A stretch of DNA of 35,947 nt, from positions 1 through 35,947 of the forward strand of contig CASEJU010000016.1 of the NCBI GenBank assembly GCA_949288335.1, in the 5' to 3' direction. This document shows positions 1 to 7,531 of the stretch, in pieces (within the stretch, counting starts at the first letter, position 1; every line of letters starts with the position of its first letter). Position numbers and translations under genes: made by a program. The stretch comes from an uncultured bacterium (GTDB lineage: Bacteria; Bacillota_I; Bacilli_A; RF39; UBA660). The notes below the pieces were generated by a model. It saw nothing but the letters and a program-made list of their open reading frames with translations, was not told the origin of the DNA and did not search any database.

Positions 1-227
1 ATGAAGAAGAGCACCAAAGAAGGGTAAGAAACTCACTAGTTGCAAGTGCGATAAAAGAAGGATGGAATGAGGGTCATGCCGAAGGAATTAAAGAAGGCCT
101 TGAAGAAGGTGCTTTAAACAAACAAAAAGAAATTGCAATTAAAATGTTAAAAAATAATATTGAATTTGACGTTATTGAAAAAATAACAGGAATAAAAAAA
201 GAAGAATTAACCAGGTATGACATTTAA
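1..227 (+). CDS. C-terminal fragment of an Rpn/PD-(D/E)XK nuclease family 'transposase'
   Basis: An open frame runs in from the window edge (first full codon at 3) and stops at TAA 225-227, giving about 74 residues. It shows the tail typical of the Rpn (recombination-promoting nuclease) / PF12784-type proteins: glycine-glutamate repeats (WNEGHAEGIKEGLEEG) followed by a short helical module (KEIAIKMLKNN, then VIEKITGIKKEEL). In this family the PD-(D/E)XK nuclease core is N-terminal, so the catalytic part lies outside the window and its integrity cannot be judged. Such genes are often multicopy and associated with mobile or accessory DNA. Its position immediately before the amidoligase gene fits an accessory junction at the left edge. 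Family assignment rests on the repeat pattern only. Confidence 0.65.
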   Translation, partial: EEEHQRRVRNSLVASAIKEGWNEGHAEGIKEGLEEGALNKQKEIAIKMLKNNIEFDVIEKITGIKKEELTRYDI

Positions 228-251
228 CCATTGTGTTAAATAAGGATTTTT

Positions 252-1265
252 ATGAGTACGACTTTATTTAGTTCTTTATCAAAATCTTCTAAAGAACGAC
301 TTATTAAAGATTTAAAAGGTTTTTATATACCATATAGAAATAATTTAGATATTCCTTCGGATGCAACGTTTGGTTGTGAAATAGAATTTAACATGCCTGG
401 ATATGATTATCAATATATACAAAAATTATATAAGCAAGGTTATAATAATCCGGCAAAAGAGTTTTTAATTAGCATAGGTTATCCTAAAATTTGGCACGTT
501 GATAAAGAATTACCTTATCAATTTGAGATAATAAGTGATGTTTTGTGCGACGAGGTAAAAACATGGGCTGAACTAGAAAGCGTGTTAAAATTTTATTTAG
601 AGCATGGTGCGTATACAACCATGGATTCTGGGGCTCACGTTCATGTTGGAAAACAATTATTAAAGAAAAATCCAGATTATTGGTGTACTTTTTTAAAATT
701 GTGGAGTATTTTTGAAGAAGAGATAATTTCTTTTTCAAATGGGGAGGAATATTATGAACGTTTTGTGTTCCATGATTACTCTGATTATTCTAAAGAACAA
801 TTAAAAGATGTGATACATAATATAGAAATTAAAAATTATAATAAAAAAATTACACTTTTAAATGATAAGATATATAGTATAAATTTTTCTCCTAAAGATA
901 AGACGATTAATGATTTGTTTTCTTCTAAATCTAACTTTAAAGACTTTAACGTAGATAGTACCATAGAAATTAGGTGTCCTAATGGTACTCTTAATAAAAT
1001 TATTTGGCAAAATAACATTAATTTTTTTGTTAAAATGATTTTGTCATGTTCAAATGATGGGCAAAAAAAAGAATTAATAGATTATTTATATAAAAAATTA
1101 GTATTAGACAAAGACTCTTATAATAATGAAAAAGTACTCATTTTATGTGATATAGTATTTAACAATGATTTGGATAAGTTTTGTTTTTTAAGACAATATT
1201 ATAAAGATTTTAATAAGCCTAAGGAACAAGACCCATCCATTAAATCCAAACGTTTTTGGAAATAG
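252..1265 (+). CDS. putative amidoligase (PF12224-like, glutamine synthetase/ATP-grasp type fold)
   Basis: This 337-residue protein has the landmarks of the putative amidoligase family. FGCEIEFNMPG lies near residues 40-50 (the acidic G-x-E-x-E metal/ATP motif). GAHVHVGKQLL is near residues 127-137 (H-x-H). STIEIRCPNGTL is near residues 236-247 (E-x-R plus a glycine/asparagine turn). Known members are predicted to form amide bonds between amino acids or peptides, and some occur in phage, peptide-modification or cell-wall contexts. The substrate here is unknown. The start has an AAGGA element about 7 nt upstream. The gene stands between an Rpn-type fragment and ireB, where many Bacilli have alaS, and ends in its own terminator. 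No peptide precursor or partner ligase is visible in the window. Family call is fairly good, role unknown. Confidence 0.7.
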   Translation: MSTTLFSSLSKSSKERLIKDLKGFYIPYRNNLDIPSDATFGCEIEFNMPGYDYQYIQKLYKQGYNNPAKEFLISIGYPKIWHVDKELPYQFEIISDVLCDEVKTWAELESVLKFYLEHGAYTTMDSGAHVHVGKQLLKKNPDYWCTFLKLWSIFEEEIISFSNGEEYYERFVFHDYSDYSKEQLKDVIHNIEIKNYNKKITLLNDKIYSINFSPKDKTINDLFSSKSNFKDFNVDSTIEIRCPNGTLNKIIWQNNINFFVKMILSCSNDGQKKELIDYLYKKLVLDKDSYNNEKVLILCDIVFNNDLDKFCFLRQYYKDFNKPKEQDPSIKSKRFWK

Positions 1266-1284
1266 TTATATTGCTATTTCTTTT
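1259..1284 (+). terminator. intrinsic terminator after the amidoligase gene
   Basis: GAAATAG (1259-1265) pairs with CTATTTC (1274-1280), followed by TTTT. The left arm is the end of the coding sequence. The right arm overlaps the -35 region of the next promoter. Confidence 0.6.
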
Positions 1285-1299
1285 GATTAATGATAAAAT
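1271..1299 (+). promoter_or_regulatory. sigma-A-type promoter of ireB-ruvX-yrzB
   Basis: TTGCTA (1271-1276), a 17-nt spacer, then TAAAAT (1294-1299) preceded by TGA (extended -10). It lies 34 nt upstream of the ireB start. Confidence 0.6.
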
Positions 1300-1332
1300 A
1301 TAAGTATCTTATTAAAGATAGGAGTTGATAAT

Positions 1333-1575
1333 ATGTCATCTACAACTTATTTGTTTAACATTGAAAACATCAATGAAGCATTAGTTAAAGAGACGATTAA
1401 AGAAGTATGTGAAGCTTTGGAAGAAAGGGGATATAATCCTGTTAATCAACTTGTTGGATACCTAATGAGTGGGGATCCTGGGTATATCTCTAACCATAAG
1501 GAAGCTAGAAATAAAATCCTTAAGATAGATAGAAGTAAGATTCTTGAAATATTAATAAAGGAATATTTAAATTAA
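1333..1575 (+). CDS. ireB: IreB family regulatory phosphoprotein (UPF0297/YrzL)
   Basis: The 80-residue protein carries the UPF0297 pattern throughout: an N-terminal TTYLFN segment, a central EERGYNPVNQLVGYLMSGDPGYI block and a C-terminal R-x-K-I-x-E-x-L-I-K-x-Y-L. In Enterococcus faecalis IreB is a small dimeric phosphoprotein controlled by the PASTA-domain Ser/Thr kinase IreK and influences cephalosporin tolerance. Threonines at positions 4 and 5 lie where phosphorylation is known in that protein family. An AGGAG Shine-Dalgarno is at about 1320-1324. Its TAA overlaps the ATG of ruvX by one base, so the two are translationally coupled. The ireB-ruvX-yrzB order is conserved in Bacillota, usually behind alaS, which is absent here. 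Confidence 0.92.
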   Translation: MSSTTYLFNIENINEALVKETIKEVCEALEERGYNPVNQLVGYLMSGDPGYISNHKEARNKILKIDRSKILEILIKEYLN

Positions 1576-2009
1576 TGCGAATATTAGGGCTAGATTTAGG
1601 TACTAAAACACTTGGTGTTGCAATAAGTGATACATCAGAGACAATAGCAAGTACGCTTAACACTTTTAGGTTTAGCGAAAATAAGCCAGAAGAGTGTTTA
1701 AAAGACTTAAAAAAAATAATAGAGGAATATAACGTCAATTTAATTGTTATTGGGCTTCCGAAGAACATGAATAATACTCTTGGGGCAGCGGTTAAAAGAA
1801 CCAGGGACTTTTCTTTTGTTTTAGAAAAAGAATTTAGTGTGCCGGTTGTAGAACAAGATGAAAGACTGTCTTCGGTTAGTGCTAATAATATTTTAATAAA
1901 GGCTGATTTATCAAGAAAAAAAAGAAAAACTAAGGTTGATGGTTTGGCAGCAACAATAATTTTGCAAAATTATTTAGATATAAGAAAGGGAAAGAAACAT
2001 GGACAATAA
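1575..2009 (+). CDS. ruvX: RuvX/YqgF family, putative Holliday junction resolvase / pre-16S rRNA nuclease
   Basis: The protein has 144 residues with an RNase H-like fold. It begins MRILGLDLGTKTLGVAISD, whose first aspartate is the conserved metal ligand. IVIGLPKNMNN follows near residues 57-67, and a VEQDERLSSV block near residues 91-100 carries the conserved acid of the family. A late VDGLAATIILQNYL holds the last catalytic aspartate. YqgF/RuvX proteins are described both as resolvase-like and as nucleases that finish the 5' end of 16S rRNA; sequence alone does not decide. The ATG overlaps the ireB stop (TAATG), and the 3' end overlaps yrzB by 11 nt. Confidence 0.93.
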   Translation: MRILGLDLGTKTLGVAISDTSETIASTLNTFRFSENKPEECLKDLKKIIEEYNVNLIVIGLPKNMNNTLGAAVKRTRDFSFVLEKEFSVPVVEQDERLSSVSANNILIKADLSRKKRKTKVDGLAATIILQNYLDIRKGKKHGQ

Positions 2010-2295
2010 AAACGAAGTAAAGCAAGACAATACGTTTACGATCGTAAACGATGAAGGAAAAGAAATAAAATGCGAAATTTTATTTACTTACGAAGATGAA
2101 AAAACCAAGAAAAATTATATAGCATACACTGATAATACAGAAGACGAAGAGGGTAATACCAAAGTATATGCTTCAATTTTTAATCCTGAGGAAGAAAATC
2201 CGGTACTTCTTCCAATCGAAACCGATGAAGAGTGGAAGTTAATCGAAGGAATTTTATCATCGCTTACTAAAACTGATGATGAGGCGGCAGAATAA
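1999..2295 (+). CDS. yrzB: DUF1292 family protein (YrzB)
   Basis: This 98-residue, very acidic protein has the DUF1292 core: FTIVNDEGKEIKCEILFTYEDE, then YIAYTDNTED, then VYASIFNPEEE, then WKLIEGIL. The family is small, cytosolic and of unknown function, and is almost always encoded directly after ruvX. The start lies inside the end of ruvX and is preceded by GGGAAAG, so translation is coupled. A terminator begins within its last codons, closing the ireB-ruvX-yrzB operon. The mltG homologue (yrrL) that follows in Bacillus subtilis is missing. Confidence 0.9.
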   Translation: MDNKNEVKQDNTFTIVNDEGKEIKCEILFTYEDEKTKKNYIAYTDNTEDEEGNTKVYASIFNPEEENPVLLPIETDEEWKLIEGILSSLTKTDDEAAE

Positions 2296-2310
2296 TATCT
2301 GCTGTTTTTT
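2284..2310 (+). terminator. intrinsic terminator of the ireB-ruvX-yrzB operon
   Basis: GCGGCAGA (2284-2291), six-base loop, TCTGCTGT (2298-2305) with two G-T wobbles, then a run of six T. Confidence 0.8.
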
Positions 2311-2319
2311 ATTAATAAA

Positions 2320-2348
2320 TTGATTTTTAATCTTATTTTTATTATAAT
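2320..2348 (+). promoter_or_regulatory. sigma-A-type promoter of the trmR-trhP1-trhP2 operon
   Basis: TTGATT (2320-2325), exactly 17 nt, then a consensus TATAAT (2343-2348). Start of transcription is expected near 2355. Confidence 0.75.
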
Positions 2349-2380
2349 TATAACTAGAATTTATGAATCGGGTGGTAGTT

Positions 2381-2974
2381 ATGGATCAAGAGTATCTTAT
2401 TAGAAAAATAGAAAAATATGCTGATGAAAAAGGTGTGCCAATAATGGAAAAAGATGGCATGAAGTTTTTAACTGAATTTATTAAACTAAATAAGGTGAAA
2501 AACATTTTAGAAATAGGAAGTGCAATTGGCTATTCAGCAATAAACATGGCCTTGGCCAGTGATGATGTTACGGTAACTACGATTGAACGTGACAAAGATA
2601 GGTATATACAAGCGGTAAAAAACATAAAGGAATTAAAATTAGATTCTAGAATTACGCTTGTTTTGGCCGATGCATTATCTTTTAATACATCTGAAAAATT
2701 TGATCTTATTTTTATAGACGCCGCTAAAAGTCAGTATATAAAGTTTTTTGAAAAGTTTAAAAATAACTTAAATCCAAAGGGATACATAGTAACTGATAAC
2801 ATTAATTTTCATGGTTTAACTAATCAAGATAAAAGTAAAATGTCAAGAAACTTAAGACAGCTTATAACTAAACTAGAGCGATACATAACTTTTTTAAACG
2901 ATAATCCTGAGTTTAAAACAAGATTTTTTGCGGTTGGAGATGGTGTTGCTATCTCAAGAAGGAAGAAAAAATAA
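2381..2974 (+). CDS. trmR: tRNA 5-hydroxyuridine methyltransferase TrmR (YrrM), class I SAM O-methyltransferase
   Basis: The product (197 residues from this start) is a class I methyltransferase. ILEIGSAIGYSAINMA is motif I, TVTTIERD motif II, and FDLIFIDAAKSQY the motif IV aspartate plus the lysine typical of the O-methyltransferase 3 family. An ATG at 2363 is in frame, but GGGTGGT (2370-2376) sits five bases before ATG 2381 and the family begins at this point, so 2381 is chosen. B. subtilis YrrM/TrmR methylates ho5U34 to mo5U34 in tRNAs reading four-fold boxes. The next two genes match TrhP1 and TrhP2, which make the ho5U substrate, so function follows from both sequence and context. Confidence 0.85.
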   Translation: MDQEYLIRKIEKYADEKGVPIMEKDGMKFLTEFIKLNKVKNILEIGSAIGYSAINMALASDDVTVTTIERDKDRYIQAVKNIKELKLDSRITLVLADALSFNTSEKFDLIFIDAAKSQYIKFFEKFKNNLNPKGYIVTDNINFHGLTNQDKSKMSRNLRQLITKLERYITFLNDNPEFKTRFFAVGDGVAISRRKKK

Positions 2975-2975
2975 T

Positions 2976-3806
2976 ATGGCAAAAAAAATATTAAAGGTTA
3001 ATTCTTTAAACGAGCTTAAATATTCATCTAAATTAGATGGATATATTTTAGGTATTAATAAATTTTCCTGTCTTTTTGAAAAAACTTTTAGCATTAGCGA
3101 AATAAAAGAATTTATTTATGAGCATAGTTCTAAAGACGTTTTTGTTTCATTTAATAAGATGGTTTATAACGATGAGTTAAGTGATTATAAAAAAACGCTT
3201 TTAGAAGTAGATAAACTTGGTGTTAAAGCGATTATAGTATCAGATGTTGCCGCGCTTACTTACGGTTTAAAAACAAACGTTATATTGGATCAATTTCATT
3301 TAAATAACAGCTATCATACCATTAATCATTACGTTAAAAATGGTGTTATGGGCGTTGTTTTAACGGATGATATAACAAAAGATGAAATAGAAAAGATAAG
3401 ACAAAACACCAGTTGTTTGCTTTTTAAAAACGTTTTATGTTTTAGTCATTTGTCTACTTCGGCAAGAAAACTAGTTACTAATTACATGAACTATTTTAAA
3501 GTGAAACATCATTCTAAAAGTTATAAAATAAAAGAACGTAATAAAGATAATTATTATAGAATTGTAGAAGATGATTTTGGCACTCACATATTAAATAATA
3601 AGGTACTTTACTTAATGGATTTTCATTTACCGGTTGACTATGAAATAATAGATGGTTACTTAATGGATAAAAACGTTTTTAAAGACGTTTTAACAAACTT
3701 CTATGATAACGATAAAATGAAAGATATACTAACTAGTAAGTATGAGTTAACTACTGGTTTTATAAATCATGAAACGATATATAAGGTGAGAAAAGATGAA
3801 AGGTAA
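2976..3806 (+). CDS. trhP1: U32 peptidase-family protein, TrhP1-like (YrrN) tRNA hydroxylation protein
   Basis: A longer in-frame start at 2928 lies inside trmR. ATG 2976 directly follows the trmR stop and has AGAAGGAAG upstream, giving 276 residues. The sequence is a divergent, short member of the U32 family with a predicted TIM-barrel-like alternation (VKAIIVSDVAAL, VILDQFHLNN, MGVVLTDDIT) and lacks the four-cysteine cluster of the partner gene. In B. subtilis yrrN (trhP1) and yrrO (trhP2) act together in the prephenate-dependent 5-hydroxylation of U34. The 3' end overlaps trhP2 by 11 nt. Assignment rests mainly on the pairing and order with trmR and trhP2. Confidence 0.72.
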   Translation: MAKKILKVNSLNELKYSSKLDGYILGINKFSCLFEKTFSISEIKEFIYEHSSKDVFVSFNKMVYNDELSDYKKTLLEVDKLGVKAIIVSDVAALTYGLKTNVILDQFHLNNSYHTINHYVKNGVMGVVLTDDITKDEIEKIRQNTSCLLFKNVLCFSHLSTSARKLVTNYMNYFKVKHHSKSYKIKERNKDNYYRIVEDDFGTHILNNKVLYLMDFHLPVDYEIIDGYLMDKNVFKDVLTNFYDNDKMKDILTSKYELTTGFINHETIYKVRKDER

Positions 3807-5010
3807 AAAAGTAGAATTACTAGCGCCAGCAGGTTCGCTTGAAAAATTAAAATGGGCTATTTTATATGGTGCTGATGCGGTATACATCGGTGGTGTAAAC
3901 TATAGTTTACGAGCTAATGCCAAAAACTTTACGTTAAGTGAAATAGAAGAAGGTGTAAAATACGCGCATAAACATAACGCTAAAGTATACGTAACGGTTA
4001 ACATAGTATTTCATAATGAAGATGTAAATGGTTTAAAAAGGTATCTTGATAAGCTAAATCATATAGGAGTTGATGCAATAATATTTAGTGATCCACTAAT
4101 AATTGATATTGCAAAGGAAAACAACTACAAATTTGAACTTCATTTAAGTACGCAGGCTTCCGTTTTAAATGAAGATGCCGTTTTATATTTTAAAAATCAA
4201 GGCGTTTCAAGGATTGTGTTAGCGCGTGAATGTTCAAAAAAAGATATTATAAACATCATAAAAAAAACAAATGTTGAAATCGAGTGTTTTATCCATGGCG
4301 CAATGTGTACGAACGTATCAGGTAGGTGCGTACTTTCCAATTACTTTACAAATCGTGATGCCAATCGCGGTGGTTGTTGTCAAGTTTGTAGGTTTAATTT
4401 TGATTTGTATGATGATAAAAATAATAAAATCTCTAAAAAAGATAATTTTTCAATCGCGCCAAAAGATTTATCACTAGTAGATTATATAAAAGATATGATT
4501 AAAATAGGTGTTTCATCTTTTAAGCTAGAAGGAAGAATGCGTTCAATTTATTACGTTGCAACGATTGTTTTGGTATACCGAAAATTAATTGATATGTATA
4601 GTAATAATAATATAAATAAAGAATATATTAATAGGGCGAAGAAAATATTATATAGGTGTGCAAACCGTGATGTTGCACCACAATTTTTTAATAAGAAACC
4701 TGGCTTTAAAGAACAGTATTATACGGAAAAAAGGCAAGAAGATTCCAACCAAGATTTTTTAGGCATCGTATTAGATTATGACGAAATAAACAAAGAAGCA
4801 CTAATAGAGCAAAGAAACTTTTTTAAACTAGGTGATAAAGTAACTATCTTTGGTCCATCAGATGATGATTATTCCTTTGTTATAAATAAAATAACGGATC
4901 AGGATAAAAACGTTCTTGATGCCGCAAGACATCCAAGACAAATAGTAAGAATTAACTGTTGCAAAAAAGTAAATAAAAATGATTTGATGCGTGTCAACTT
5001 TTTAGATTGA
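3796..5010 (+). CDS. trhP2: U32 peptidase-family protein, TrhP2 (YrrO) tRNA U34 hydroxylation protein
   Basis: The 404-residue protein has the U32 hallmark start VELLAPAGSLEKLKWAI, then YGADAVYIGG, LSTQASVLN, FIHGAMC and a cysteine cluster (C..VSGRC near residues 173-179, then NRGGCCQVC near residues 191-199) expected to bind an iron-sulfur cluster. A FKLEGRMRS motif and a C-terminal beta-rich domain (from about 320) complete it. In B. subtilis YrrO/TrhP2 with YrrN/TrhP1 hydroxylates U34 of tRNA using prephenate, giving the substrate of TrmR. The gene overlaps trhP1. The greA promoter overlaps its TGA stop. Confidence 0.85.
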   Translation: MKGKKVELLAPAGSLEKLKWAILYGADAVYIGGVNYSLRANAKNFTLSEIEEGVKYAHKHNAKVYVTVNIVFHNEDVNGLKRYLDKLNHIGVDAIIFSDPLIIDIAKENNYKFELHLSTQASVLNEDAVLYFKNQGVSRIVLARECSKKDIINIIKKTNVEIECFIHGAMCTNVSGRCVLSNYFTNRDANRGGCCQVCRFNFDLYDDKNNKISKKDNFSIAPKDLSLVDYIKDMIKIGVSSFKLEGRMRSIYYVATIVLVYRKLIDMYSNNNINKEYINRAKKILYRCANRDVAPQFFNKKPGFKEQYYTEKRQEDSNQDFLGIVLDYDEINKEALIEQRNFFKLGDKVTIFGPSDDDYSFVINKITDQDKNVLDAARHPRQIVRINCCKKVNKNDLMRVNFLD

Positions 5011-5035
5011 CAAAACTAAAAAAATGTAGTAACAT
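5007..5035 (+). promoter_or_regulatory. promoter of greA
   Basis: TTGACA (5007-5012, consensus), 17 nt, TAACAT (5030-5035). It overlaps the stop codon of the preceding gene. The block AAAAAATGTAGTAACAT recurs almost exactly before the small ORF at 33101. Confidence 0.6.
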
Positions 5036-5067
5036 GATAACCATGTCTATTATTTGAGGTGATTATT

Positions 5068-5541
5068 ATGAAAAAAGATACAAAAGAAATCTATTTAACT
5101 AGTGAGGGCTTTTTAAAGTTAGAAGAAGAATTAAATGAAGCTAAAAAGGTTAAAAGACCTGAAATAATTGAAGCGATAAAAGAGGCTAGAGCTTTAGGTG
5201 ATTTGTCTGAAAATGCTGAGTATTCATCAGCAAGAGAAAACCAAGCTAAACTAGAAGCTAGAATAAAAGAACTTGAGTATACTTTAGAGCATGCAATCAT
5301 TATTGAAAATAATAACGATGGTAAAGTTAAAGTGGGTTCTGTTGTGAAAATTAAATACGATGATGACGACGAGGAAGAAGAATATACCATCGTTGGAACT
5401 AACGAGGCTGATCCATTTCAAAATAAGATTTCAAATGAATCTCCAATTGCGTTAGCAGTAATGGGTAAAAAAGAAGGAGACACCGTATCGGTTGAATCCC
5501 CAAACGGAAGCTTTAATGTTAAGATTGTTAAAGTAGCTTAA
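5068..5541 (+). CDS. greA: transcription elongation factor GreA
   Basis: The protein has 157 residues, the normal length for GreA. The N-terminal coiled coil starts YLTSEGFLKLEEEL and includes the family signature EARALGDLSENAEYSSARE (the acidic tip DLSENAEY that reaches the RNA polymerase active site). The C-terminal FKBP-like domain has VKVGSVVKIKY and NKISNESPIALAVMGKKEGD. GreA rescues backtracked RNA polymerase by stimulating transcript cleavage. A GTG at 5059 is in frame, but GAGGTG (5056-5061) is the ribosome binding site and ATG 5068 lies at the right distance. The gene is followed by its own terminator. Position next to trhP2 matches B. subtilis, with udk missing. Confidence 0.97.
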   Translation: MKKDTKEIYLTSEGFLKLEEELNEAKKVKRPEIIEAIKEARALGDLSENAEYSSARENQAKLEARIKELEYTLEHAIIIENNNDGKVKVGSVVKIKYDDDDEEEEYTIVGTNEADPFQNKISNESPIALAVMGKKEGDTVSVESPNGSFNVKIVKVA

Positions 5542-5557
5542 TTTAAGCTATTTTTTT
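5534..5557 (+). terminator. intrinsic terminator of greA
   Basis: TAGCTTA (5534-5540), loop ATT, TAAGCTA (5544-5550), then seven T. The left arm is the end of the coding region. Confidence 0.8.
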
Positions 5558-5579
5558 AAATACTTTATGTTTAATTGAC

Positions 5580-5608
5580 TTGATTATGAAATATAAATAA
5601 GTTATAAT
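5580..5608 (+). promoter_or_regulatory. promoter of tig
   Basis: TTGATT (5580-5585), 17 nt, TATAAT (5603-5608). A second TTGACT at 5575 is too far (22 nt) from the -10. AGGAGG follows at 5621. Confidence 0.7.
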
Positions 5609-5638
5609 ACTAAATGATTTAGGAGGAATTAATATTTT

Positions 5639-6901
5639 ATGGCAGAAAAAGAAAAAAAAGCTAAAAACGTTCATGAGATAACAATTGAAATATCTGGTGA
5701 TGAGTGGCAGCAAAAACTAGACGAAACTTTTAAGAAGGTTATTAAAACTATTAAAATAGATGGTTTTAGGCAAGGAAAAGCACCAAGAAGTGTTTATGAA
5801 AAAAAGTATGGTAAACAGGCTTTGGTGGTTGAAGCGGTTGACTCATATATGCAAGATGCTTATAAGAAAGCCTTAGAAAAATTTAAGGGTGAACCAATAA
5901 TTCAACCTACCGTAATGATTGATAAAGCTGATGAAACAGGCGTTATTTATAAGTTTGTGTTTACTACTAAACCTGAGGTTAAAATAAAGAAATACACGAA
6001 TTTAGGTGTTAAAAAAGACGAAGTTAAAGTAACAAAAAAAGACGTTTTAGAAGAAATCGAAAACCTAAGAAAAGAATATGCTGATTTGCAGGTAAAAGAA
6101 GGTAAAGCAAAAGAAGGAGACACCGTTATAATTGATTTTGAAGGATTTGATGGTGATAAGGCATTTGCCGGCGGGAAGGCTGAAAATTATTCATTAGAAC
6201 TAGGCAGTCATTCGTTTATTCCTGGTTTTGAAGAAGCTTTAATAGGAGTTAAGTCTGGCGATGAAAAGGACGTTAACGTAACCTTTCCAGAAGATTATCA
6301 CGCTGAGGAATTAAAAGGCAAACCAGTTGTGTTTAAAGTAAAAGTTCATGAAGTTAAAACAAAAGTTTATCCAGAACTTAACGAAGAATTCTTCTTGGAT
6401 TTAGGATTAGAAGATGTTAAAACCAAAGAGGATTTAGAAAAGACCGTAAAAGAAACAATGACGGCTCAAAAAGAATATCAAGCAGAAAATAAATACGTTG
6501 ATGCGTTATTTGATGCGTTATTAAAAGAAACAAATGTTGATGTGCCTCACGAGCTTGTTCATGAAGAAATAGATAGAATGGTAAAAGAATATGAAGAAAG
6601 ACTAAAAATGCAAGGAATTAGTTTGGATCAATTTTATAAATATACCAATTCAAACGAAGAACAGTTAAAATCTCAAATGCATGAAGAAGCTGAAAAAAGA
6701 ATTAAACTTCGTTTTGCTATCGATGAGATTATTAATCTTGAAAAAATAGATGCAACTGATGATGAAGCAGAAAAAGAAGCTGAAGAAAAAGCTAAAAAAC
6801 ATGGTATGGATAAAGATGAGTACGTAAAAGCGTTCGGCGGCCTTGAAATGGTTAAGTATGATATTAAGGTACAAAAAGTATTAGATATATTAAAAAAATA
6901 G
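5639..6901 (+). CDS. tig: trigger factor, ribosome-associated chaperone / peptidyl-prolyl isomerase
   Basis: The 420-residue protein has the three trigger factor domains. The N-terminal ribosome-binding domain carries the signature IDGFRQGKAPRSVYEKKYG (residues about 40-58). The FKBP-type isomerase domain runs about 150-240 (GDTVIIDFEGF, GSHSFIPGFEEALIG, VTFPEDY). The C-terminal helical chaperone domain extends to the end and is very rich in K/E. It binds ribosomal protein L23 and shields nascent chains. Length is close to the family norm. AGGAGG (5621-5626) is 12 nt from ATG, slightly long. In B. subtilis tig precedes clpX and lon; here lon is two genes on and clpX is absent. Confidence 0.97.
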   Translation: MAEKEKKAKNVHEITIEISGDEWQQKLDETFKKVIKTIKIDGFRQGKAPRSVYEKKYGKQALVVEAVDSYMQDAYKKALEKFKGEPIIQPTVMIDKADETGVIYKFVFTTKPEVKIKKYTNLGVKKDEVKVTKKDVLEEIENLRKEYADLQVKEGKAKEGDTVIIDFEGFDGDKAFAGGKAENYSLELGSHSFIPGFEEALIGVKSGDEKDVNVTFPEDYHAEELKGKPVVFKVKVHEVKTKVYPELNEEFFLDLGLEDVKTKEDLEKTVKETMTAQKEYQAENKYVDALFDALLKETNVDVPHELVHEEIDRMVKEYEERLKMQGISLDQFYKYTNSNEEQLKSQMHEEAEKRIKLRFAIDEIINLEKIDATDDEAEKEAEEKAKKHGMDKDEYVKAFGGLEMVKYDIKVQKVLDILKK

Positions 6902-6903
6902 AT

Positions 6904-6932
6904 TAAAAAGGCAGCTTAACGTTGCCTTTTAT
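6904..6932 (+). terminator. intrinsic terminator after tig
   Basis: AAAAGGCA (6906-6913) pairs with TGCCTTTT (6923-6930), with a further G-T and C-G pair inside around loop TTAAC. The following gene has no evident promoter of its own, so partial read-through is likely. Confidence 0.7.
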
Positions 6933-6944
6933 TATGAGGTAGTT

Positions 6945-7454
6945 ATGTCAAAAACAGTATTAGAAGTGGTAAAAGAAGGAATAAAAAAGGTAGGGGTATC
7001 TGATTCTAGTTGTTTTTATGATGATATACTAAAGGATTTTTATGACGATTGCTTTGTAAATGATTTACTTTATCCTTCGTTTTCATCAAGCGTAAAGTAT
7101 GGTATGACATATTCTTGCTTTGATAAAAAAAGAAATAAGAGCATGCTTGAGGTAATGATAACTGAAAAGATGATTAACGTAAGTCAAATAGGTAATGATT
7201 TTAAAAGAATTTTTTTGCTAACGAATTTTCATAAAGAAAGTTCTAAGAAAGCATCCTTTTTATTATCTCTTACGTTTAGTAACCAAACCATAGAAAGTAA
7301 AATAACCTTTAGTGATGATAACTTTATTGTTGAAAAAAGAAATAAAAACAATAAGTTATGTTATTATACGGATTTAAACGTTAATGATCATGAAGAGAAG
7401 TTACCTTTTAGCGTAGCATTTAGTAAGATGTACAAAACTTTTAAAAATAATTAA
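6945..7454 (+). CDS. hypothetical protein between tig and lon
   Basis: The 169-residue soluble protein is not recognised. It starts MSKTVLEVVKEGIKKVGV and has many Ser/Phe/Asp residues, a central YGMTYSCFDKKRNKSMLEVMI strand-like block and a basic C terminus. No signal peptide, membrane segment or clear catalytic motif is seen. GAGGT six nt before ATG is a good ribosome binding site and base composition matches neighbours, so it is likely a real gene. It is placed between the tig terminator and the lon promoter with no obvious promoter and probably depends on read-through from tig. The slot is where clpX and lonB sit in B. subtilis, but nothing ties this protein to either. Confidence 0.75.
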   Translation: MSKTVLEVVKEGIKKVGVSDSSCFYDDILKDFYDDCFVNDLLYPSFSSSVKYGMTYSCFDKKRNKSMLEVMITEKMINVSQIGNDFKRIFLLTNFHKESSKKASFLLSLTFSNQTIESKITFSDDNFIVEKRNKNNKLCYYTDLNVNDHEEKLPFSVAFSKMYKTFKNN

Positions 7455-7486
7455 TAATAGAAGAATACAAACGTTCTTTTATTATT
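7453..7486 (+). terminator. probable terminator after the unknown gene
   Basis: AATAATAGAAGAA (7453-7465) pairs with TTCTTTTATTATT (7474-7486) with one wobble. The T-rich part is within the stem only, so strength is uncertain. Confidence 0.5.
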
Positions 7487-7502
7487 AAATTGATTTATCA
7501 TC

Positions 7503-7531
7503 TTGACTTTTACTTTTCATGTTTTTATAAT
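7503..7531 (+). promoter_or_regulatory. promoter of lon
   Basis: TTGACT (7503-7508), 17 nt, consensus TATAAT (7526-7531). A perfect 10-bp inverted repeat straddles the -10. Confidence 0.8.

Noticed and set aside
484-738. 84-codon minus-strand ORF within the amidoligase gene
   Set aside because: It lies wholly opposite a well-supported gene, with no binding site; an antisense shadow.
5091-5390. 99-codon minus-strand serine-rich ORF opposite greA
   Set aside because: Serine runs are the reverse complement of the GAA/GAT-rich greA codons; an antisense shadow.
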